Below, piece by piece: positions 1 to 12,117 of a stretch of DNA of 64,000 bases. A program made the position numbers and the translations under genes. Origin of the DNA: Malachius bipustulatus (taxonomy: Eukaryota > Arthropoda > Insecta > Coleoptera > Melyridae); assembly GCA_910589415.1 (NCBI GenBank), contig OU342637.1, positions 23,411,162-23,475,161 of the forward strand, read 5' to 3'. Below the pieces are notes generated by a model. That model was not told the origin of the DNA, did no database searches, and saw nothing but the letters and a program-made list of their open reading frames with translations. Within the stretch, counting starts at the first letter, position 1. The number at the start of each line of letters is the position of its first letter.

Positions 1-466
1 GGATAATCGATAATAAACGGTAAAAAGTTAGCCACAACAGCCATTACCGAACAAGATAAACTTTTACATAATGGCCATGTGGTCTTTGTTTTGAGGAAGT
101 AACCAGTTGGTGAATATCGTTAAAATTTTCAAACATTTGTTTCGTTACAGTTATTGCGATTGCTCTAATTTCTCGTGATAGTATTTAAAATTATATTTCC
201 GGCTAAAATTTCATAGAGAACGTTTTAGACAATAGTCATTATTATATTTGAAATGTGGAGAGTAACCTCTAATTCTTCAGTTCCGTAAGAAATGGTCCGT
301 GGTGAAGTGGAAGATATATAAATAGAAAATTTACGATCTGATACAACAAATTTCTTTGACAAATTTTTGATAATAATAAAGACACAGGATGACAAAGTTG
401 ATAGTATTTCGATAGTTATTTTTGATACAAGATTGCGAAAGCGATAGCGTCTGAGAAATCTTTAGG
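1..466. other. No recognisable feature
   Basis: AT-rich sequence left of the first MITE. No ORF or repeat ends seen. Confidence 0.6.
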
Positions 467-874
467 TATAGTCCAATAAAGTCTAAAAAGTCATACGTAT
501 CGATTAAGAATACACATCCATTTGATAGTTCGATTTATTTTGTTTCATATACGTGGTTTTTATAGTAACCGTCCAGTTTGTCTAAACACTCCATCCCGCA
601 TAAATAAGTATACGTCAACATTGGTTTTGAATGAGAATTAAATGCACAACACAGAGAATAGAATGTCATTACGTGAATAAATTTTATGTAGTTGTCAGTG
701 GCTCTCAAACTGACGTAAGCGGTTCAATTCATATTTGAATGATTTCCTTCAATAATTTACGCTCGTTCACAACTTGACAATTAACTGTTTGACATTTTCT
801 GGTGAAATTAAAAATATTAATTCGGACGGTTAGTGTAACGTCACATCTGACTTTTTAGAGTTAATCCTACTATA
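467..874 (+). mobile_element. MITE copy 1 (408 bp, TATAGT ends)
   Basis: A 408-bp unit nearly identical to the reverse complement of 55527-55934. It begins TATAGTCCAATAAAGTC and its other end, read inward, begins TATAGTAGGATTAACTC. Both ends continue into TCTAAAAAGTCA-like sequence, giving imperfect terminal inverted repeats of about 30 bp. There is no coding capacity. Similarity between the two copies stops sharply at the TATA borders, as expected for a mobile unit. The TA at each border could be a TA target duplication of Tc1/mariner type, but other superfamilies are not excluded. Confidence 0.8.
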
Positions 875-1471
875 CTATATCCGTTTCAATGTATTTTATA
901 AAAGGCGTCACATAAGTCATGTTGATCTTGTAAATGATTACGTAACTAGTTTTCCCTTAATGCTATTTAGATTTTAATTTTAAAATATTAAAAGGTACAT
1001 CATTATTGTTAAAAAAGTTCACCCTCCAATAATAGTCACCCTCAAAAGTTACTCGTTTTCGAGATAGGTTATCACAATTTAACATTCACCTGTACAGGGT
1101 GAGTCATTTTTTTGTAGAAAGACTTCACTATTTTATAGGAAACCTTTTTTAAGAAATAAAACTTCTCATGAACATACCTATGTGCGGAAAAGATTAAAAA
1201 AAAGGATTCAGGGTGTCGAAAAGTTTTTTCAGTTTTCGCCGCATGTTTAGACATTTCTCAATATATTATTGTTATATCAAGAAGTTTTTTTTTCAACTTA
1301 GAGAATTCAAAACGAAGAAAAACACGGTTGAAAAAATTTATCAGTGGCGTAGACACAGGGTATATGACCCTTTTTCGCTTAACAACTTCTACGTCCATGG
1401 ACTTACAAGAACTTACTTATCAACGTTGGATTCTCCGTAGATTTCCAACAAAAAAGGTATACTTGTGAATA

Positions 1472-2477
1472 TACAGGGTGCACCATGTATCCTTCTCTAT
1501 ATTGCTATCTCCTGAACGCTAAGAGATACAGGGTCGGTTAAATTAGAGAAAAGATGCGCAGGTTTGTGGCCATGTCGAGTCCGTCAAGCCATGCAAGATA
1601 CCTGTGACTGCTCCTGAAATATCCTGAAAAAACTGAAAAGTCGAGATTTCTTCTTTTTGCCATATCTTTCTTATTATTGGAAATTAATAAATAATTTCTT
1701 GTAGGCTTACATAAGCCGTTAAGAGCTATCCATCTGACAATTCAAAAATTTTCAAGGCCGACTAGATCCAAGAGTTTTCACAGTCAACTTTCGTTTTTCT
1801 TATGGCCGCCATATTATTTTTTTATGTCGTTCGATATGAAAAAAATAATGGAAACCAAAAATTAATAAATTTCAAAAAAATAAATTTTTTAATTTTTATT
1901 CTTCTTTTTTCAAAGAAAAACCAAAAAAAAATCGTCGAAAAACGTCAACATTTGTAAAATACGCCGAAATAGTGCTTACCTTATGGTTTTTTAATTTATC
2001 TATGAAATTCGGTCTAAAAAGTTGTATTTTTTAAAAAAAAAAAAGAAGAACAAAAAAATTTTTAATTTATTTTTTGAAGTTTAACAATTTTTAGTTTTTG
2101 TGATTATTTTTTATACCGAACAACATAAAAAAACAATATGGTGGCCATAAGAAAAACGAAAATTGACAATAAAAATCCTGGGATCTAGTCGGCTTTGAAA
2201 ATTTTTGAAATGTCAGATGGGTAGCTCTTGCCGACTTATATAAGCCCACAAAAAATTATTTATTAATCTCCAATAATAAAAAAGATATGGCAAAAATAAG
2301 AAATCTCGATTTTTCAGTTTTTTCAGGATATTTCAGGAACGGTCGCAGATATTTTGCATGTATTGACTGATTCGAGATGGCCACAAAATTGCGCTTCTTT
2401 GGACTTGTTTAACCGACCCTGTATCTGTTAGCGTTAAGAGATAGCAATATAGAGAAGGATACATGGTGCACCCTGTA
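1472..2477. mobile_element. Foldback element, family A copy 1
   Basis: Starts TACAGGGTGCACCATGTATC and ends with the reverse complement of the same. The two arms of roughly 480 bp are mutually inverted (compare 1490-1690 with 2270-2460, and 1795-1870 with 2095-2165), so almost the whole unit is a palindrome. A full second copy is at 60918-61929 and half of one at 24718-24939. No ORF of substance. TA borders both ends. Confidence 0.85.
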
Positions 2478-3021
2478 TACGAAATTGAAGAAAATGAGTC
2501 AAGTAATCTACGCTCGATATTTAAAAATTTTTGATTCCACTGGCTTAGAAATTAAAAGGGTAAAAACCCATGATCATTTTAGTATTATATGTATTTTTGT
2601 CCCATAAAACCATAAAGTCATATCAAATTTCATCAAAATCGCTTTAGTGGTTTAGCTTTTATGTTCAAATGACAGTTTCAGAATTGACATTTTGACACCT
2701 CCTAGTGGTCAAACCAAACAAATTTGAACAAAGATAAGTAGACATTTTATTTTTAAATGGGGCAGCTATAATAAATTATTGTTTTAGTATGTATTTTGTA
2801 ACAAGGGTGTGATGAAAAATTTGAGATTTCAGAAAACAAAAATTTGACAAATGTCTTAGAATGTCATCATAGAAATTCAGTAAATGAAAAGTTAAGACAG
2901 AAACTTTTAAGCTGTTTTCTTCTATCTTTCACAGTTTAAAAAAGTAAAGCTGCTTTGAATTACTCTAAAACCGTCGAGTTGTGTGTACCTAATTTATAAA
3001 TTACTCAATTTACACTATACA

Positions 3022-4126
3022 TACAGGGTGGGCCATCGAAAAGGTAACAAGCCTAATAATTTGGAAAGTGAAGAGTTATGTGAAAAACGCCGAAACAGGT
3101 CGATTTTGTTATCAAAGTAGGCATATTTTCGTGACAAATTTAAATACCCAAGTTCACCCCTTTGGCAGGGGTAGCTACCCCTTTGCTTATCATCATAGAG
3201 AACAGCTATCGAGTGATACATCATTTGAAAGCTAGTTGAATTCTCTTTACAATGATATCCAACATTTTGATTTTCGCTCACATACAGGGTGGCTTACATA
3301 CAAATGATTAAGGCAAGTTACGTGTTCGTTGGGGCAGCTTGTATGTAAGCGAAAGTGATACATCATTTGAAAGATACTTGAATTATCTTTACAACGATAT
3401 CCAACATTTTGGGTTTCGCTTACATACAGGGTGCCCTACATACAAGTGATTAAGGCGAGTTTCGTTTTCGTTGGGCCACCCTGTATGTGGGCGAAACCCA
3501 AAATGTTGGATATCGTTGTAAAGAGAATTCAAGTAGCTTTCAAATGATGTATCACTCGATGGCTGTCCCCTATGATGATGACAAAGGGGTAGCTACCCCT
3601 GCCAAGGGGGTGAACTTGGGTAGTTAAATTTGTCACGAAAATATGCCTACGTTGATAACTAAATCGACCTGTTTCGGCGTTTTTCGCATAACTCTTCACT
3701 TTCCAAATTATTAGGCTTGTTACCTTTTCGATGGCCCACCCTGTATGTGAGCGAAACCCAAAATGTTGGATATCGTTGTAAAGAGAATTCAAGTAGCTTT
3801 CAAATGATGTATCACTTAATAGCTATTCCCTATGATGATAAGCAAAGGGGTAGCTACCCCTGCCAAGGGGGTGAACTTGGGTAGTTAAATTTGTCACGAA
3901 CATATGTCCCCCTCGATAACAAAATCGACCTGTTTCGGCGAAGTTTTCCCTATGATGATAAGCAAAGGGGTAGCTACCCCTGCCAAGGGGGTAAACTTGG
4001 GTAGTTAAATTTGTCACGAACATATGTCCCCCTCGATAACAAAATCGACCTGTTTCGGCGTTTTTCGCGTACATCTTCACTTTCCAAGCTATTAGGCTTG
4101 TTACCTTTTCGATGGCCCACCCTGTA
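3022..4126. mobile_element. Composite foldback cluster, family B
   Basis: Outer ends are TACAGGGTGGGCCATCGAAA and its reverse complement. Inside are further TACAGGGTG or CACCCTGTA ends at about 3286, 3425, 3475 and 3735, so several related units are nested or concatenated. Segments containing GGGGTAGCTACCCC and CGAAACAGGTCGATTTTGTT recur in both orientations. ORFs at 3015-3281, 3529-3792 and 3823-4170 are translations of these repeats and carry no known domain. Confidence 0.75.
3826..4065. repeat. Tandem duplication, 120-bp period, within family B
   Basis: The segment starting TTCCCTATGATGATAAGCAA recurs exactly 120 bp downstream (3826 and 3946), with near-identical sequence through GACCTGTTTCGGCG. 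This is a local two-copy tandem duplication. Confidence 0.85.
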
Positions 4127-5949
4127 TATAACTGCATGTAAAAACCATTGAATTTTCTCAAATTTCTCAAGTTGTTATCAATTTCGGAAAAATCAGTAGT
4201 GGGAATAAATTCACTTATCTGTCAAACAGTGCCTCTCAAAGCCATTCAATTTATCTTTCAGTCTAAAGGGGTCATCCAGGTAATTATTGTGAGGCAAGAT
4301 ATTTCCCTTTCTCTTTTCCGAGACTCGTCAAACTTGTCAATTTTATTTGTTGTCTTGGACGTTTTCTGATTTCTTATTGATGATTTTTTAACTTTTTTTC
4401 CAAAAACCCGGTTAGCGTCGCTCTGATTTAGCACTTAAATTTTATATTTTTTGTCAGTTCAGTTTAGCTCCGGTAAGCTCACGCGATACCTAGATCTCTC
4501 TTCCGCTTATATTCTTCAAACGCTGTTCTTCTTTTTACTTTGATTGCGAACTTCTATTGGTTCATTTTGGTCTTAATTATCATTTGTTAAAATTTAAACG
4601 AGTTTTTGAGTTTCCTAGTTGCATCATTCAAAGAAGCACTGTCCGAAAGATCATAACATCTTTTAGATTTCTCAGGATTATTATAAATTCCGATATAGCA
4701 CAGTTTAAATGAGTTGTTAAGGACGGCCAAATCAAACCAAATCGATAAAACATGAATAATAAAAATATCAAACTGCCTTTGAAATAATTTTTTTGCAGAA
4801 CAAAAAGATTAATTGAGTTTTTTAGATTCTGAAAAATTTAAGGAATAGCATATTTATTCAAATGTATCTCGAGAAGGCGTTTTCTCCGAAACCATTCAAT
4901 CAGCATTTTTGACTCGCTTCTCACTGACTGATCCAATTGTTCTTATCGTAAATTTATCATTAAATAGGATTTTGTCGAAATACTGGGTGATCCGTGATAT
5001 GAAAATCGCGTGGATAAAGGGCTCTAAACGGTTTAATTATAATGGAGGTATTTGTATTCGTTTTGCCTACATTTGAAAGCCCTGGGCGTTAGGTAATTTC
5101 CAATATCACACGAAACTGGATTATTTATTACTAGATTTTCGCCCGTTTAATTCAACCTAGGTGGATAATGTTTTGGGTGTTGTTAAAGCCAGAAACCGCG
5201 ACTGAATTCAGGAACGATACGGGCGGCTAGTTTTTGCTTTTCTTTAGTAATCATTACGTCATCGCAAGTTAAAATTCTGTTTATCTACGAGAGATTCATA
5301 AAATGCATTTTTTACACGTTTCTTATTCATAAAATGTATGATTAACAAGAAGAGTGCATATAGGAATTCCTCGTTTATGGGGAACAATTATTGCAAGCCC
5401 CAATCCCTAGCACTAAGAAGGTTCATCGGTAAAAACGAGTGAAATAAAGTGTCGTAGCGGTTCATTATTTAACGCTTGCCATAACTGACACGTTACTTCA
5501 GGCCAGCCAACGTACTCCACGTTCTAGTTAGCGGCCAGGAGACAAGTTTACCGAATTCTCCAAGAAACGCTGAACTACATAGCCCGACGCCGACCGCTCC
5601 CTAAAGCTTGTTTACCTTCTAGAGAAACGTCAAAGTTTATTCGCAGAACGGCAATCAATGTACAATTATTATTTAATGTTTTATGTCGTTTATTTACCTA
5701 AAATGCATAGCATTGTAGATAATTCAATGAATGAAATATTTTCTACACCCGAAGAAATTATTTTTCAATCAAATGTGGCTGCACAAAATCTGTTACCTCA
5801 AAAATCTCAAAAAGTGTATATTAAGCAAGTAGAAAAAAATTTATATGCAACATTATGCATCTGTTTTTATTTCTAGGATTGACGCCCAAACTGAATTCGT
5901 ATCAACCACAAGAGGAAACCAGTCTACAAGTCGAACGACGAAGTTAGAA
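4127..5949. other. Intergenic or downstream intronic sequence, no gene recognised
   Basis: Small ORFs at 4148-4369 and 5658-5876 have no domain or recognisable composition. No clear transposon ends. Confidence 0.5.
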
Positions 5950-6330
5950 CGCAAAGAAATGACTGCCTGCAATCACCGTAACTATATCTGGAGCACAAGA
6001 CATAACTTCAGAAAATAAGATCAAGTACCTCGGAGTAATGATGGACAAAGTGAACAAAAATGAGAATGGTCGAACATGTGAAGTAGGTATAACTGCAAAA
6101 GCAAAGGAGACGGCTGCATAATTGTGCAGAACAATGGACTGCGGAAAAAAGGACGCAGGATCTACGCAGCGTTGGCCCTGTCATGTCATGACAGTCATGA
6201 TTAACACAATGCTAGGTAGCGAAGTGAAGTGGTGGACAATAAATGACTACATCTGGATTCTGGATTGTTGGGAGGGCAGAACAAGTCCTCTGCACTGAGG
6301 CCTTAGGTGACCCACTGTGCTACCTCCTTT
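5950..6330 (+). pseudogene. Degraded LINE fragment (R1/Jockey-like RT thumb region)
   Basis: Plus-strand frames read ITVTISGAQDITSENKIKYL, GVMMDKVNKNENGRTCEVGI, then TAKAKETAA, a stop, LCRTMD, and, shifted, GRRIYAALALSCHDS. The order I-K-Y-L-G-V-x-x-D ... K-A-x-E-T-A-A ... R-R-x-Y-A-A-L-A is the RT end of R1/Jockey-type LINEs. Stops and frameshifts make it non-coding. Sequence to about 6900 may be the decayed remainder and 3' UTR. Confidence 0.6.
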
Positions 6331-7642
6331 CCCTAGTGGCCTCTCTTTTTAAGCCTTCTCAGGCTCCTCCAGGCTCATAAAGAACTGAGCCAGGAGGAGA
6401 CTTAAGGGGGGGGGAGGTGGTTCCACAAAGGTCGTTCAAGCTTGACTGATGTGAACCAAGAATAAATCCATGAAGGTTGTAGAGTGAAGGATAAGTTTGT
6501 CGGTCTAAATTACTACATCCTTTGGATAATGATGGAGACGGCAAAGAAGGAGAAAAGGGAACAGAATACAAAACAGGACCTATACGGGACAAAACGGAAT
6601 CAATAAAATCAAAATGGGTAGTTGAATAGACAAACTACAGACAGGAGGAGGACGGAAGTAACGTCGAAACATAGTCCCCGTCCTCTATCTGAGGCGAAGG
6701 GAAGGGTTTCAGCCGATAAAAGTTCGACACTGTCCTGGGAGGGAAGAACCGCCCAAGGTGTCCATAAGGATTTCCCCACCAAAAAACAAGAGTCAGGTCA
6801 GAATTAAATTGAATTATATTAGTTACAGAAGTGAGAAATGCAGCGAGATACGCGAGTATTAGATAGGGACTTTAAAGTAGCAGCACGGTAATAAAGAGCG
6901 GAACTTCGAACGTGGATTGGCAGGCGAGGAATCAACCAGTAAGAATGAATTTTTCCAGTAATAGAAATTGAATTTAGTTTAATTCACTGTCGCAAGAACT
7001 TTTGGCAAAGCACTTTTAACTTTCTGCCTGTACATTGCGAAGTTCTACTAACGATTGCTGCGGCATGATTAGAATACAAGGTATGAGCGGTTGAAAAAAA
7101 AGCAGAATCCAAGATGGCGGCTAGTGGGAAAATTAGTACAATGCATAAATTCTGGGTTAAGGTCTCCATCAAAGACCTCTTTAGAATCAGTAACAAAAGA
7201 AAAACTCTATCTAAAATCTTAGGGTCAAATCCTAAATGCACTAAACTGAGAAAACGATCTTAAACCGAAAACGAAAGTTACTCCAACCAGAATAAAACAC
7301 ATTAAATTAATTTAAAAATACTCTGACAGATCGGCCTGATCGTGAATCACCCCGTATTAATTAACTGTTAGACTAGATAGATAATTTGTTATGATATTCC
7401 AATCAAAAATGGTTGCCTGAATCTACTACTTCAAGCATGATTACATTTATTTGTTCACGAAATGTTAAAAGCTTTTACTTGCATACCTGAGTAATGTAAT
7501 TTCAAATAATTACAACTAATACTTGACAAAATAATAGTGGAAGTATGTACCGTGAATTGCGATAATAAAGTCTTGCAATTCTTTGAATGACCACAAAATC
7601 TATGAGTATTTAAAATGAAAAGTGACATATCAAATAACTTAC
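6331..7642. other. No confident gene; searched for the terminal DIP exon
   Basis: GC-richer LINE-like debris to about 6900. The minus-strand frame 6984-7241 contains a hydrophobic stretch (NLCIVLIFPLAAIL), but its position and splice context do not fit a GPI exon convincingly. Confidence 0.4.
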
Positions 7643-7696
7643 TCATGGAATTTCTGTTAAATTGACTGCCACCGCTCCTATCGCTGTTGGTAATTT
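7643..7696 (-). CDS. DIP/lachesin-like exon: short Ser/Gly/Asn linker
   Basis: A 54-nt exon between TTGTTGCAG and GTAAGTT with phase 1 at both ends, so it fits the previous exon exactly (G plus AA makes Glu). It encodes EITNSDRSGGSQFNRNSM. It carries no domain and probably continues the juxtamembrane linker before the GPI-attachment exon. Support comes from the strong splice sites and matching phase rather than from sequence recognition. No convincing following exon was seen between here and position 1. Confidence 0.7.
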   Translation of the reverse strand, partial: KLPTAIGAVAVNLTEIP

Positions 7697-8628
7697 CTGC
7701 AACAAAAATTAAATGAATTCAATAAATCAAAGGTAGGTGAAAGAGAGCAAAAAAGGGGGTAGCGGTGCGTAACCGGGCAAGTTCAGTCAAATTCCCTACC
7801 GTTGCGTTACGACCATCATAACTCTGAGTTTGCAAGTGCAAAAACTCAATATAGAGAGCGTTCATAGCATTTTTCCATTTTACGGCTGAACGGACATGAA
7901 AATAAAAGGGGATGCCTGAATAAACGTTTTCTCAATTATTGAAGTTTCATTCAACTGATTATATAAAGCGGGGCACTTTGTCAACGAGTTCATCTTTTCA
8001 TCATTATTGAATTGCTGGTACTCGATTTTATGTCTAGCTAGTAATTTCCTTCGTAAAATCCGTTTCGGTTATGTCTAACAATTTTCAAGAGGTATTTTAG
8101 ATCGCTAGTTAGATCATGATCTAACAATACAAGGATACCTAGATATGATTGTTCTTAAAAATTTTAAACTTGTGGAGATAAACGGGGTTATTGGGTGCAG
8201 TGTTAAAGTAGCAGGAACAGTTTACCGAAGGCAACTCTAAAACTCATAAAGTAAAGTGACACCTGGTTCCAATAATAAACGTACTCTAATTTTCTTGATG
8301 ACAGATGTAATTATTCAATATCTGAGTGAAATACACTTTCGTTACTTAACGCAGATTAATAAAACCTCAGTTTTCATATTGTACGAAATATAGTAATTAA
8401 TAACCCTATTAATCTCAGCTTTTTCTGGAATAAGCGCTTTTTAAAACCCTTGTAATCCCGGGAGCTTCCTTTGCGTGACAGGTTTTCCTCTTCCGAGTGC
8501 CGGTGATTTAAAACGCAACCATGGAAGGCGATGAATGTATAAAAACGCCGAAAAGATAAAAATTTGCCGATTTATTTTTAATAAACCTAAGCCCAGGCAG
8601 ATGGATAAATAAGGATTTCTTCTTGACT

Positions 8629-8931
8629 TCAGCGTCTCCCTCGGAGGTTGCTGATCAACATGGCGATTCTAATCTTAGAGATGGCTGTGCGAAATAGTTC
8701 AGCTGATGAAAGGCCAAACCAGTCACGTAGGTTGCACAACCAGGAAATTCTGCGTCGGCCGACATTTCTGCGTCCTACGATTTTTCCTTGCATGATAAGT
8801 TGGAGAATTTCATATTTTGAGTTACGCATGACGTGTCCAAGGAACTCTAGTTTTCTTTTTTTAACAGTAAACAGGATCTCCATTTCCTTGTCCACTCTCT
8901 CCAGAACACATTGGTTGGTAATGCGATCCAA
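8629..8931 (-). pseudogene. LINE endonuclease-RT C-terminal fragment
   Basis: A 100-residue open stretch: RITNQCVLERVDKEMEILFT, then KKRKLEFLGHVMRNSKYEIL, QLIMQGKIVGRRNVGRRRIS and WLCNLRDWFGLSSAELFRTA. The chain RKLEFLGH-x-MRN...GKI-x-GRR...GRRRISWL-x-NLR is the C-terminus of a very common insect endonuclease-reverse transcriptase LINE (RTE-like). Upstream RT is missing, so this is a 5'-truncated insertion in the intron between the stalk and linker exons. Confidence 0.75.
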
Positions 8932-9116
8932 TAAGGATTAACACTTTGAAATGATATAGGTACATGTGATCCCTATATTTTTCATAATTCAGTAATGGAC
9001 GATCACTCTCCTTAAAATTAAATAAAGCTCAAAAAATGTAGCAATCAGGCATGACAAATAAGTCTTCTAAAGTTTCTATACGATTTAATGGAGTCAAAAT
9101 AAGATTATTTTCTTAC

Positions 9117-9215
9117 CTAAAACTATATTAGTTTCAGTCGTAGTTGTAGTCGTAGTAGTCGGGGCAGGAGTCGTCGTCGTTGTGGTGGTAGTTGTTGTGG
9201 TTATAATTTTTATCT
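9117..9215 (-). CDS. DIP/lachesin-like exon: Thr-rich mucin-type stalk
   Basis: A 99-nt exon after a very short 63-bp intron (acceptor ATACAG, donor GTAAGA), phase 1 in and out. It encodes EIKII, eleven threonines, PAP, eight threonines, then ETNIVL. All four Thr codons are mixed, so this is not a simple trinucleotide expansion. Such a Thr/Pro tract after Ig3 is typical of the O-glycosylated juxtamembrane stalk of GPI-linked lachesin/DIP proteins. The length of the Thr runs may differ between individuals. Confidence 0.85.
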
Positions 9216-9278
9216 CTGTATGAAAAGAGTGTATTATTAAAAAATTAATAATCATCAAAAGCTTAATTTAGGTCTCAC
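9216..9278 (-). other. 63-bp micro-intron between Ig3 and stalk exons
   Basis: On the minus strand the segment starts GTGAGACC and ends TTTTCATACAG. Both neighbouring exons keep the frame only if it is removed. It is far smaller than the other introns of this gene (1.4 to 41 kb). Confidence 0.8.
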
Positions 9279-9427
9279 CATAGACTCGAACAGAACCATT
9301 AGACTTTCCCACTGTATTAGACGCGACGCAGGAATATGTGCCGAAATCGGAACTTGTAAGATTGAAAATCGTCAGCACCATGATCGTTTTGTAACCGAAT
9401 CTCTTCTCCTGGATGTGGTACTTTGCG
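9279..9427 (-). CDS. DIP/lachesin-like exon: second half of Ig domain 3
   Basis: A 149-nt exon between TTTATAG and GTGAGA. After completing the shared Gly codon it reads AKYHIQEKRFGYKTIMVLTI, then FNLTSSDFGTYSCVASNTVG and KSNGSVRVY. The run K-T-x-M-x-L-T-I-x-N-L, then SDFGTYSCVA, is the E-F strand region of Ig3 in DIP/IgLON proteins. NLTS and NGS are potential N-glycosylation sites. It ends in phase 1 with a G, only 63 bp before the next exon. Confidence 0.92.
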
Positions 9428-10564
9428 CTATAAAGAAAAAAATGTTTTGTTTCAGTTTTACGTAGATGTAAAGTAGTAATAAATAAGTTTTTTGGTCAAA
9501 CTTGATGGTCTCTAAAAAGTTTTTTTCATTTATGATGGAAGAAAACTAAAAAAAAGTGCTTCTAAAATCTCCGATTATATTTTTCTTGCACTTTTTACAA
9601 CGAAACTTTGTCATGAGATGGATGAATCATACTCACTGCGATACCGAAACTAATCTCTACTTATAGAGCTTACCATTTTCAGGTACTGAAATGGATCGCA
9701 CCTAGGTAGGATGATAAGGAAATTATTTCCATCGCCCTCATTAAATCAGCCCAAATCGAAAAAGCAAACAGTGCAAGAATTAGGTAAGGTAATTAAAACG
9801 CAGCCACCCGCCGTTACATCAAGTAAACGATTCCCGTCAGCTCATTAAATATTCATAAAATAGAAGCGCTCTAGCTAGTGGAGTTCCAGCACTTTTAACA
9901 ACATCGAAGATATGGCGAAGCTAGGGTAGAAGTTGACCAGATGGTAAGGCAGGGTATTGTAAAAGACACCCTTGACCCGCGTGACGAAAGAATGAGCTGA
10001 CCTAGAAACAGACCGCCGGGTGGAAGATTTTTGTGAAATCATAAATCAAACAATAACTCCATGAAAAGACAATAGTAACTCGTTAGGTATTACACACACG
10101 GTAATGAAACTTTAATCAATTCATAGGGCGAATTAATAAACGACAACAGCCGAAAATTCACTGCGGTCCCGAAACTGCAAGTAGGTAGAAACGCAAAATG
10201 AAGGTGGAAACGGTGTAATTATAATAGCTAGACACAATGGAAAGGTACAGAACGCGTTGACCGATTTGAAGGAAACTTTAGGTAGTTCAGGTTTAGGACA
10301 ATTCAGTAAGGTAGCCGCGAGGTCAAAGCGCTAAGTCTCGTAATTAGGAAAATATGACAAAAAACAAATCACGGTATAAGGCAATACCAATAAGGTGCAT
10401 TGTTGCGTGGTGTTTAGAAAGCGGACCACCGCTTCTATAAAAGCAGACGTCTTACAGCAGCGCAAGACAGATGAAGATCAGCTTCCAAGCAGGTCGCATC
10501 TGACTCCTTAACCCTTTAGTCGGTGTCCAGAGATGGCATTATGTGAACTCCTGATAACGACTCC

Positions 10565-10890
10565 TTCTTAACCAGCAGTTTGGCCAGAGACGACTTATGT
10601 GAACTCCAGCCGAATTGTCCTTCTTCAACCTGAGAATTTCCATTGAAAATTTAGTTACGGTCAAATCGCACCCAAACCAACTTCTAATCATAAGTCTTAA
10701 CCAACAACTCGGCCAGACATGACTTTCTGTGAACTCCAGCCGAATTGTCCTTCTTCAACCTGAGAATTTCCATTGCCAATTTAGTTTGGATAAAATAGCA
10801 CCCAAACAAACTTCTAATCACAATTCTTACCCAGTGATTCGGCCAGAGACGACTTATGTGAACTCCAGCCGAATCGTCCTTCCTAAAACC
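10565..10890 (+). repeat. Minisatellite-like tandem repeat, about 130-bp period
   Basis: GAACTCCAGCCGAATTGTCC occurs at 10601, 10731 and 10860 (the last with one change). The text between, including GAGAATTTCCATTG, is repeated with mutations. About 2.5 units are present. A degenerate partial unit (ATGTGAACTCCTGATAACGA) precedes at 10541. ORFs here on both strands are repeat translations. Confidence 0.85.
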
Positions 10891-11775
10891 CAGGAAAAAC
10901 CCCTTGAGAAATAGACAGGAAGCCAACAGTTAACAACAAGTCTCAGTTAAATTCCCCGCTTTTCTGTGGGAAATCCCAATCCACTGAGACACAATGAGTC
11001 ATAGTAGGTTCTTTTGCGCATCCGTTTCGGCCATACTAATCCTGGCAGACCTCAATCAAAGAGTAGGGGTGACTACGGTAAAAACTACGGTAAACACAAC
11101 GAGAAAAACACAGCGGTCCTATTAGGGAAAACCCAGAGGTAAATAGACGATCACACGGTGGCTTTTCGCCACAGACCATGAGGCCCGGGTCCTCGACGTT
11201 ACAGTACAGTTCTCTGAATTTAATAGGTGACGAAAATACTCAGGATTTTATGGCTCAGCAGTCATTTTTCCCTGTATTATTATATTAGGTTGCCGAATAC
11301 TGATTATTGTTACGATTTTGGGGACAATTTATAGTTGAAACTTCGAACCAACTCCCAAGAGTGGGAAGTGCTTACACCAGGAGTATTTCAAGGAATAAAA
11401 CGGCACTAAAAAAAACTGTTACCCGGTTTTATTGTTTATAAAATCGTCCTAAATGTTTTCCTCTATGATTTTTCTCTTGTCCCAACAATAAGACTGCTTT
11501 CTCAGTAGGTAGAAAGAAATTCGCGGAATTTATTTAAATTGTTAAATGTGTTATCTTTTTAGTGTTTTTATTAGGTGTTATTATTTTTATGTGTTATAAA
11601 TTTAGTTATCTATATGTTAAAATGTTATATGTATATCTACCAACTCATGAAGATTTTCAAAAAGAAAAAAACTGTTTCGAATAAAGCTCATAAAACTTCA
11701 CTACTTTCCCCATTTAACCGTTTCTCTAACTGCAGTAATTTACAAGACCCCTGTTCTAAACACTGAAAAAAAAGT

Positions 11776-11784
11776 CACCCTGTA
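11776..11784. repeat. Orphan CACCCTGTA terminus
   Basis: A single terminus, AAAGTCACCCTGTATAGG, with no inverted partner nearby; the remains of a foldback element in the 2.5-kb intron. Similar orphans are at 33585 (GATACAGGGTGATTACC) and 54624 (TATACAGGGTGTTACTTTGC). Confidence 0.55.
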
Positions 11785-11978
11785 TAGGTAGCCTGGATTA
11801 AAGGCAGATATCTTAAGATTCCCCAACTTATATCAATTCTAAAATTTCATGAGAAATCTGACTGCTTAAAGTTATCAAAGTACTGCAGTTCTAACTTAGG
11901 CTTACAACATCTCTCGTTTTTAAAAAGACATTAATACTTGATAATAATAAATTAAGTCAATTAGTGTGTCGATCTTAC

Positions 11979-12117
11979 CCGTCGAGGAGCACATCGTTCT
12001 TCTCAGTCATCCAGTAATTGTTGGCATTAGGGAAAGCCTCGACCTCGCATCTCAGCTTAACTAGCGCCGCAACCGGAGCTCCGACTAAAGGTTTCTGAAC
12101 TTGCACCTTCGGGGAAA
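11979..12117 (-). CDS. DIP/lachesin-like exon: first half of Ig domain 3
   Basis: A 139-nt exon with a TGTTTCAG acceptor and GTAAGA donor, entering in phase 1 and leaving in phase 2. It reads FSPKVQVQKPLVGAP, then VKLRCEVEAFPNANNYW. These give the A-strand PLVGAP motif, the B-strand Cys and the C-strand Trp of a third Ig domain. LVGAP followed by C-x-VEA-x-P is the usual spacing in DIP Ig3. The last two bases (GG) are completed by C of the next exon to give Gly. Confidence 0.9.

Noticed and set aside
1472..2477. Palindromes considered as CRISPR-like or microRNA loci
   Set aside because: Arms are hundreds of bases long, end in shared transposon termini and recur elsewhere in the window.
3823..4170. 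115-residue ORF with internally repeated peptide
   Set aside because: Explained by the 120-bp tandem duplication within a foldback cluster.
6984..7241. Possible GPI or membrane-anchor exon of the DIP-like gene
   Set aside because: It has a hydrophobic stretch, but the frame starts at an internal Met, the C-terminus is basic rather than hydrophobic and no phase-1 acceptor fits convincingly.
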